Source: Propionibacteriaceae bacterium
Lineage (GTDB): Bacteria > Actinomycetota > Actinomycetes > Propionibacteriales > Propionibacteriaceae
DNA: 11,405 nucleotides
Assembly (NCBI GenBank): GCA_031268065.1
Contig: JAIRXX010000373.1
Span: forward strand, 1-11,405
Reading direction: 5' to 3'
The translations under genes and the position numbers were made by a program. Shown in pieces: positions 7,667-11,405 of the stretch (the first letter of the stretch is position 1; each line of letters opens with the position of its first letter). The notes under the pieces were generated by a model. The model ran no database searches, had not been told where the DNA came from, and saw only the letters and a list, made by a program, of their open reading frames with translations.

Positions 7667-8304
7667 TGGCTGACCAAAAACCTGAAGTCAAGACGCCGCC
7701 TCGGCTGAAGCTGCGCTATCGCAGCGAAATTGTCCCGGCGTTGCACAAAGAATTCGGCTACGCGAATGTCATGCAGATTCCAGGCTTGACCAAGATCGTG
7801 GTGAATATGGGTGTCGGCGAAGCCGCCCGCGATTCCAAGGTGATCGACGCCGCTCTGCGCGACCTCACCCAGATCACCGGGCAGAAGCCGACGGTCACCA
7901 AGGCCCGCAAGTCCATCGCCCAGTTCAAACTGCGCGAGGGGATGCAGATCGGCGCCCATGTGACGCTGCGCGGAGACCGGATGTGGGAATTCGCTGACCG
8001 GCTGCTCACGCTCGCCCTGCCGCGCATCCGCGACTTCCGCGGCCTATCGGCCCGACAATTCGACGGCCGGGGCAATTACACCTTCGGCCTCACCGAACAA
8101 GTTATGTTCCACGAGATCGACCAGGACAAGATCGACAAAGTTCGCGGGATGGATGTCACATTCGTCACCACCGCGAAGAATGACGATGAGGGCCGCGCAC
8201 TGCTCAAGGCGCTCGGCTTCCCATTCAAGGCGCCGGAGAACGAGGTCGACAAAAATGCCGACAAGCGTGGTCGCCCGAAGTTCGTTGGCAAGAAGAGGAA
8301 GTGA
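7666..8304 (+). CDS. rplE: 50S ribosomal protein L5 with basic C-terminal extension
   Basis: L5 binds 5S rRNA in the central protuberance and contacts P-site tRNA and S13. The 212-residue product has the conserved core: [36 protein letters not shown], the 5S-binding part [40 protein letters not shown] and [20 protein letters not shown]. Most L5 proteins end within a few residues of this LGFPF sequence (about 180-187 residues). Here 25 further residues follow (188-212), including [21 protein letters not shown] with many lysines and arginines. The start overlaps the rplX stop (TGATG) with GGGAAGGA just upstream. The tail covers the ribosome binding site of the next gene. Confidence 0.97.
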   Translation: MADQKPEVKTPPRLKLRYRSEIVPALHKEFGYANVMQIPGLTKIVVNMGVGEAARDSKVIDAALRDLTQITGQKPTVTKARKSIAQFKLREGMQIGAHVTLRGDRMWEFADRLLTLALPRIRDFRGLSARQFDGRGNYTFGLTEQVMFHEIDQDKIDKVRGMDVTFVTTAKNDDEGRALLKALGFPFKAPENEVDKNADKRGRPKFVGKKRK

Positions 8305-8309
8305 GTTAG

Positions 8310-8495
8310 ATGGCAAAGACAGCGCTGAAAGTAAAGCAGTCGCGCAAGCCGAAGTTCGCCGTCCGGGCCTACACCCGCTGCAATCGCTGCGGGCGGCCAA
8401 AGTCGGTGTATCGCAAGTTCGGCCTGTGCCGTATCTGTGTCCGCGAGTTGGCCCACAAAGGCGAATTGCCCGGTGTGACCAAATCGAGTTGGTGA
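8310..8495 (+). CDS. rpsN: 30S ribosomal protein S14, type Z (zinc-binding)
   Basis: S14 sits in the 30S head beside S3 and S10. The 61-residue product is the short form with four cysteines (C24, C27, C40, C43 in CNRCGRP and GLCRIC) that bind one zinc ion. This is the form carried in the spc operon of Gram-positive bacteria; many actinobacteria also have a zinc-free copy elsewhere that replaces it when zinc is scarce. The ending LPGVTKSSW is typical. AAGAGGAAG at 8292-8300, inside the rplE tail, is the ribosome binding site. It is followed by the largest gap in the array (81 bases). Confidence 0.97.
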   Translation: MAKTALKVKQSRKPKFAVRAYTRCNRCGRPKSVYRKFGLCRICVRELAHKGELPGVTKSSW

Positions 8496-8576
8496 CTTTC
8501 AAAATCCGGAGCTGAACTACCACCAGGGAAGGTCCCGGCTGATGAGGGAAACCCCTTGGAGAAGGAATAAAACGTC
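8496..8576 (+). other. Spacer between S14 and S8, possibly structured leader of rpsH
   Basis: This 81-base gap stands out in an array where other gaps are 19 bases or less. It holds a small hairpin GGGA-AGG-TCCC (8526-8536). An outer stem can also be drawn between CCAGGG (8524-8529) and CCCTTGG (about 8553-8559) with one bulged T, mutually exclusive with the small hairpin. The S8 ribosome binding site AGAAGGA (8560-8566) lies immediately after, ten bases before the ATG. No open frame of note is present. A regulatory or processing role is inference. Confidence 0.35.
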
Positions 8577-8984
8577 ATGACAATGACAGATCCCATCGCA
8601 GACATGCTGACTCGTCTGCGCAACGCCAATCAGGCGTACCACGACACCGCGTCGATGCCCCATTCCAAGATCAAAGTCAGCATCGCTGAGATTTTGAAGG
8701 CCCAGGGCTACATCGCTGATTTTGAGGTGGCCGAGCCCAACGCTGGAGAGGTCGGCAAGACGCTGACCGTCAAGTTGAAGTACGGCGCCAACCGTGAGCG
8801 TTCCATCGCCGGGCTGCGCCGCATCTCCAAGCCGGGCTTGCGGGTATACGCGAAGTCCACCGCCCTGCCGAAAGTGCTGGGTGGCTTGGGTGTTGCGATC
8901 ATCTCAACCTCGCAAGGTCTGTTGACCGACAAAGAGGCCAAGTCCAAGTCCGTGGGCGGCGAAGTGCTCGCCTACGTGTGGTGA
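8577..8984 (+). CDS. rpsH: 30S ribosomal protein S8
   Basis: S8 binds the central domain of 16S rRNA and organises the 30S platform; in E. coli it represses the spc operon by binding its mRNA. The product has 135 residues, or 133 if the second ATG (8583) is used; the family opening [20 protein letters not shown] fits either. Further signatures are [40 protein letters not shown] and the C-terminal [16 protein letters not shown] with [16 protein letters not shown] at 8560-8566 is ten bases from the first ATG. Unlike its neighbours it is not directly coupled to the gene before it. Confidence 0.97.
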   Translation: MTMTDPIADMLTRLRNANQAYHDTASMPHSKIKVSIAEILKAQGYIADFEVAEPNAGEVGKTLTVKLKYGANRERSIAGLRRISKPGLRVYAKSTALPKVLGGLGVAIISTSQGLLTDKEAKSKSVGGEVLAYVW

Positions 8985-8996
8985 GAGGAGTTAGTT

Positions 8997-9539
8997 GTGT
9001 CTCGTATTGGCAGGCTTCCAATCGCCATCCCGGCTGGGGTCGATGTGATCCTCGACGGCCAGAACGTGAGTGTGAAAGGCCCTAAAGGGTCGCTCAGCCA
9101 CGTTGTCGCCGAGCCGATCAGGGTGGCCAAGAACGATGCCGGGCAGTTGGAGGTGACCCGCCCCGACGACGAGCGGCAAAACCGCTCGCTGCACGGCCTG
9201 ACCCGGACGTTGGTGGACAATATGATCATCGGCGTCACCGCTGGCTATGAAAAGAAGCTCGAAATCGTCGGCGTCGGCTACCGTGTTATTTTCAAAAGCC
9301 CGCAGCAACTCGAATTCGCGTTGGGTTTCTCCCATCCGGTCATCGTGAACGCGCCGGAAGGCATCACGTTTGCGGTGGACTCAAATACCCGGTTCTCGGT
9401 GAGCGGCATCGACAAGCAACAGGTCGGCGAAATGGCGGCGAAGATCCGCAAGATTCGCAAACCTGAGCCATATAAGGGCAAGGGTGTGCGCTACTCCGGC
9501 GAACGAGTGCGCCGCAAGGCTGGAAAGGCTGGTAAGTGA
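8997..9539 (+). CDS. rplF: 50S ribosomal protein L6
   Basis: L6 binds near the sarcin-ricin loop and the GTPase-associated region of the 50S subunit. The 180-residue product has the normal length and two related domains: [16 protein letters not shown] with [10 protein letters not shown] at the start, then [20 protein letters not shown], and the C-terminal signature [20 protein letters not shown] with a lysine-rich end. The start is GTG with AGAGGAG at 8984-8990 six bases before it; the next codons give SRIGRLPI, the standard N-terminus. The stop overlaps the rplR ATG by one base. Confidence 0.97.
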   Translation: MSRIGRLPIAIPAGVDVILDGQNVSVKGPKGSLSHVVAEPIRVAKNDAGQLEVTRPDDERQNRSLHGLTRTLVDNMIIGVTAGYEKKLEIVGVGYRVIFKSPQQLEFALGFSHPVIVNAPEGITFAVDSNTRFSVSGIDKQQVGEMAAKIRKIRKPEPYKGKGVRYSGERVRRKAGKAGK

Positions 9540-9922
9540 TGGCTATCTCACTGCGAGTTGGCAAGAAACTCTCCGATCGCACGGCGGCCAAGACACGTCG
9601 GCAGAATCGGGTTCGCAAGACCGTCAAAGGCACTCCGGAGCGCCCGCGCCTGGTCGTCACCAGGTCGTCGCGGCACATTGTGGCGCAGATCGTGGACGAC
9701 ACGCGCGGTTTCACCCTGGTCAGCGCTTCTTCGATGGAGGCTGAAGTGGCCCAGCTGGTTGGCGATAAGTCGGCCAAGGCCAAGCAGGTTGGCAAGTTGG
9801 TCGCTGACCGGGCTAAGGCCCAAGGCATCGACGCGGTTGTTTTCGACCGGGCTGGCAACAAATACCACGGACGTATAGCGGCGCTGGCTGACAGCGCCCG
9901 CGAAGCCGGACTCGGATTCTGA
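9539..9922 (+). CDS. rplR: 50S ribosomal protein L18
   Basis: L18 binds 5S rRNA, with L5, in the central protuberance. The 127-residue product has the basic N-terminal region ([20 protein letters not shown]), the core strand pair [39 protein letters not shown], and the conserved end [20 protein letters not shown]. Its length is typical of actinobacterial L18. ATG 9539 overlaps the rplF stop; a GTG one codon earlier is possible but less likely. The gap to rpsE is 19 bases. Confidence 0.97.
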   Translation: MAISLRVGKKLSDRTAAKTRRQNRVRKTVKGTPERPRLVVTRSSRHIVAQIVDDTRGFTLVSASSMEAEVAQLVGDKSAKAKQVGKLVADRAKAQGIDAVVFDRAGNKYHGRIAALADSAREAGLGF

Positions 9923-9941
9923 GGCGGAGGAAAGGTAAGCA

Positions 9942-10559
9942 ATGAACGGAACTGCGCGTCAAGGTCGTGGCGAAGCACGGGGCTCGGGAGAGCGTCGGGG
10001 CCGCGAGGACCGGCGTAACCGCGACCAGGCTCCAGAGAAGGAAAAGAGCCAGTATCTAGAGCGGGTCGTCTCGATCAACCGCGTCGCCAAAGTCGTCCAA
10101 GGCGGTAGGCGTTTCAGCTTCACCGCGCTGGTCGTGGTGGGCGACGGGGACGGTATGGTCGGCGTCGGCTACGGCAAGGCCAAAGAGGTTCCCGCAGCGA
10201 TAGCGAAAGGTGTCGAGGAGGCCAAGAAGCACTTCTTCAAGGTGCCGCGCATCCAGGGCACCATCCCGCATCCGGTGCAGGGTGAACGCGCCGCTGGCGT
10301 CGTCATGCTGCGTCCGGCCTCGCCGGGTACCGGCGTCATCGCCGGTGGCTCGGCCAGGGCGGTGCTGGAATGCGCTGGCGTGCATGACGTGCTGGCCAAA
10401 TCGCTGGGTTCTGACAATGCGATCAACGTCGTCCACGCCACCGTGGCCGCGCTGCACAGCTTGGAAGAGCCGGAGGCAGTCGCGCGTCGGCGCGGGCTGC
10501 CGGTGGAGGATGTCACCCCCGCCGCCATCCTGCGTGCCCGTACGGAGGCGAATGCCTGA
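9942..10559 (+). CDS. rpsE: 30S ribosomal protein S5
   Basis: S5 stands at the mRNA entry site with S3 and S4 and affects decoding accuracy. The 205-residue product has an N-terminal extension of about 38 residues rich in Arg, Gly and Glu ([20 protein letters not shown]), common in actinobacteria. The S5 double-stranded RNA-binding domain follows ([20 protein letters not shown], residues 40-59, then [20 protein letters not shown]). The C-terminal domain has [20 protein letters not shown] and [26 protein letters not shown] at 9926-9935 is a strong ribosome binding site, six bases before the ATG. The stop overlaps the rpmD start (TGATG). Confidence 0.97.
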   Translation: MNGTARQGRGEARGSGERRGREDRRNRDQAPEKEKSQYLERVVSINRVAKVVQGGRRFSFTALVVVGDGDGMVGVGYGKAKEVPAAIAKGVEEAKKHFFKVPRIQGTIPHPVQGERAAGVVMLRPASPGTGVIAGGSARAVLECAGVHDVLAKSLGSDNAINVVHATVAALHSLEEPEAVARRRGLPVEDVTPAAILRARTEANA

Positions 10560-10747
10560 TGGCTAAGACGAACAAAGTCACGCAGAACAAGTCGGGTATC
10601 GGTGGAAACCCGGGGCAGCGCGACACCTTGCGCGCGCTCGGTTTGAAGCGGATCGGACAGGTCGTGGAGAAGGCTGACCGTCCGGAGATCAGGGGTATGG
10701 TTGCCGCCATCCCGCATCTGGTGACGATCATCGAGGAGAGTGAGTGA
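10559..10747 (+). CDS. rpmD: 50S ribosomal protein L30
   Basis: L30 is a small 50S protein present in many but not all bacteria. The 62-residue product shows the family pattern [40 protein letters not shown] and [12 protein letters not shown]. The N-terminal first strand is as short as usual. The ATG overlaps the rpsE stop by one base, so it is probably translated by coupling. Only one base separates its stop from the rplO ATG. Confidence 0.96.
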   Translation: MAKTNKVTQNKSGIGGNPGQRDTLRALGLKRIGQVVEKADRPEIRGMVAAIPHLVTIIEESE

Positions 10748-10748
10748 T

Positions 10749-11189
10749 ATGACGTTGAAGGTCCACCACCTGCGTCCCGCGCCGGGGGCGCACACTAAGA
10801 AGACCCGGGTGGGCAGAGGCGAGGCGTCTAAGGGCAAGACCGCCGGACGTGGCACCAAGGGTTCGGGGGCGCGTAAGAACGTCCCGCAGAATTTCGAGGG
10901 CGGGCAGATGCCGCTGCATATGCGGCTGCCGAAGTTGCGCGGTTTCAAGAACCCATTCCGGCTGGAATACCAGGTGGTGAATGTGGCCCGCATCGGCGAG
11001 CTTTTCCCTGAGGGCGGCCCGGTCGGCGTGGACGATTTGGTGGCCAGGGGCGCGGTCCGGGCAGGCAGCTTGGTCAAAGTGCTCGGGAATGGCGAATTGG
11101 GTGTTGCGGTCCAGGTGAGCGCACACGCTTTCTCCGCCAGCGCCAAAGCGAAGATCGAGCAGGCGGGCGGCTCGGTGGAAGAGCTGTGA
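10749..11189 (+). CDS. rplO: 50S ribosomal protein L15
   Basis: L15 is a late 50S assembly protein with a long basic extension into the rRNA core. The 146-residue product begins [20 protein letters not shown] and carries the Gly/Arg-rich stretch [40 protein letters not shown], and the globular end with [20 protein letters not shown] then [17 protein letters not shown] chose ATG 10749 because GAGGAG at 10733-10738 is ten bases upstream of it; an in-frame GTG at 10740 would be almost touching that site. It is the last gene of the ribosomal array. A strong terminator follows within 21 bases, where most actinobacteria have secY. Confidence 0.97.
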   Translation: MTLKVHHLRPAPGAHTKKTRVGRGEASKGKTAGRGTKGSGARKNVPQNFEGGQMPLHMRLPKLRGFKNPFRLEYQVVNVARIGELFPEGGPVGVDDLVARGAVRAGSLVKVLGNGELGVAVQVSAHAFSASAKAKIEQAGGSVEEL

Positions 11190-11209
11190 ATTCCTAGTTC
11201 AGGCATTGA

Positions 11210-11235
11210 GGGGCTGGCTGCCGCCAGCCCCTTTT
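11210..11235 (+). terminator. Intrinsic terminator after L15
   Basis: GGGGCTGGC (11210-11218) and GCCAGCCCC (11223-11231) form a perfect 9-base stem with a TGCC loop, extendable by an A-T pair. It is followed directly by TTTT and a further T-rich stretch (TTTTGCTTTGTTT, 11232-11244). This is a textbook Rho-independent terminator and marks the end of the ribosomal transcript. Confidence 0.93.
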
Positions 11236-11280
11236 GCTTTGTTTAGCCAACGGCGCCTTACCGCGCCGGGTAGGACCAGA

Positions 11281-11310
11281 TTATGGATTCTCAGCCAGGT
11301 TATTCCATAA
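11281..11310. promoter_or_regulatory. Inverted repeat at the promoter of the downstream gene (possible operator)
   Basis: TTATGGA (11281-11287) and TCCATAA (11304-11310) are perfect 7-base inverted copies with 16 bases between them, centre to centre 23 bases, about two DNA turns. The right arm overlaps the -35 position expected from the -10 box at 11327. This would suit a dimeric regulator, though a chance match or weak hairpin is possible. Confidence 0.35.
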
Positions 11311-11332
11311 CCAGATGTAATACTGCGATAAT
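11304..11332 (+). promoter_or_regulatory. Probable extended -10 promoter for the gene at 11368
   Basis: GATAAT (11327-11332) matches the -10 consensus at 5 of 6 positions and is preceded by TG at 11324-11325, one base away, the extended -10 arrangement. The -35 region 17 bases upstream (TCCATA, 11304-11309) is weak, as is usual with extended -10 promoters. Transcription would begin near 11339, leaving a short leader of about 30 bases. The surrounding sequence is clearly more AT-rich than the ribosomal genes. Confidence 0.55.
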
Positions 11333-11367
11333 GCTCTCAGCTTAATCTCAATGCTAGGGGAACGAGC

Positions 11368-11405
11368 ATGGCAAAGCGCATTATCACTGTTGGGACTGCG
11401 ATCTT
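11368..11405 (+). CDS. Start of an unidentified gene (partial, continues beyond window)
   Basis: ATG at 11368 follows AGGGGAA (11356-11362) with five bases of spacing and opens a frame to the window edge: MAKRIITVGTAI. Two basic residues followed by a hydrophobic run could be the start of a signal peptide or membrane segment, or the first strand of a cytoplasmic domain; 12 residues cannot tell. It does not resemble the N-terminus of SecY, adenylate kinase or methionine aminopeptidase, the usual neighbours of rplO. With its own promoter and a terminator between, it is transcribed separately from the ribosomal operon. Confidence 0.6.
   Translation, partial: MAKRIITVGTAI

Noticed and set aside
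8531..8560. Hammerhead-ribozyme-like words CTGATGA and GAAA close together, with a GTC before them
   Set aside because: There is no stem II between CTGATGA and GAAA and no loop-closed stem I, so the three-way junction cannot form. The words are short enough to occur by chance.
10169..11206. Minus-strand open frame of 345 codons
   Set aside because: It lies antisense to rpsE, rpmD and rplO, all unmistakable ribosomal genes. Its length reflects high GC and few stops.
11252..11271. GGCGC/GCGCC short stem after the terminator
   Set aside because: Only five pairs in GC-rich sequence, without a T-run; adds nothing to the strong terminator before it.

Overview
This window is a near-complete S10-spc ribosomal protein cluster from a high-GC Gram-positive bacterium. 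All 21 ribosomal genes lie on the + strand between 1387 and 11189, in the order S10-L3-L4-L23-L2-S19-L22-S3-L16-L29-S17-L14-L24-L5-S14-S8-L6-L18-S5-L30-L15. GC-rich codons, GTG starts (S10, L23, L6), a short four-cysteine (type Z) S14, the L3 motif IGACATPG and the protein sequences themselves point to Actinomycetota. The L29 sequence ([12 protein letters not shown]...DIARVYTVL) looks most like Propionibacteriales. That placement is inferred from memory of the families, not from a search.

Layout: 1-835 (- strand) is the N-terminal part of a major facilitator transporter, probably DHA2-like, that runs off the left edge. 836-1386 is a divergent intergenic region of about 550 bases. It should hold the S10 operon promoter and leader; it shows weak sigma-70-like boxes, a hairpin just before the S10 ribosome binding site, an imperfect inverted repeat near the transporter, and a minus-strand open frame that may be a gene remnant. 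1387-11189 is the ribosomal array, very tightly packed: most neighbours overlap by 1-4 bases or are separated by fewer than 20. The only larger internal gap is 81 bases between S14 and S8. 11210-11235 is a strong intrinsic terminator. 11281-11367 is a more AT-rich promoter region with an extended -10 and an inverted repeat. 11368-11405 is the first 12 codons of a further gene that is not secY.

The genes work together: S10, S19, S3, S14, S17, S8 and S5 go to the 30S subunit, the L proteins to the 50S. Co-transcription and translational coupling would keep them stoichiometric.

The gene content is ordinary. The oddities are in the details: an L4 with a C-terminal low-complexity tail of about 99 residues built partly from a duplicated 33-bp unit; an L5 with a basic C-terminal tail of about 25 residues; a cluster cut off at both ends (no tuf upstream, no secY-adk-map directly downstream, where a terminator sits instead); and the S14-S8 spacer. 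I see no sign of a new defence, mobile or biosynthetic system here.
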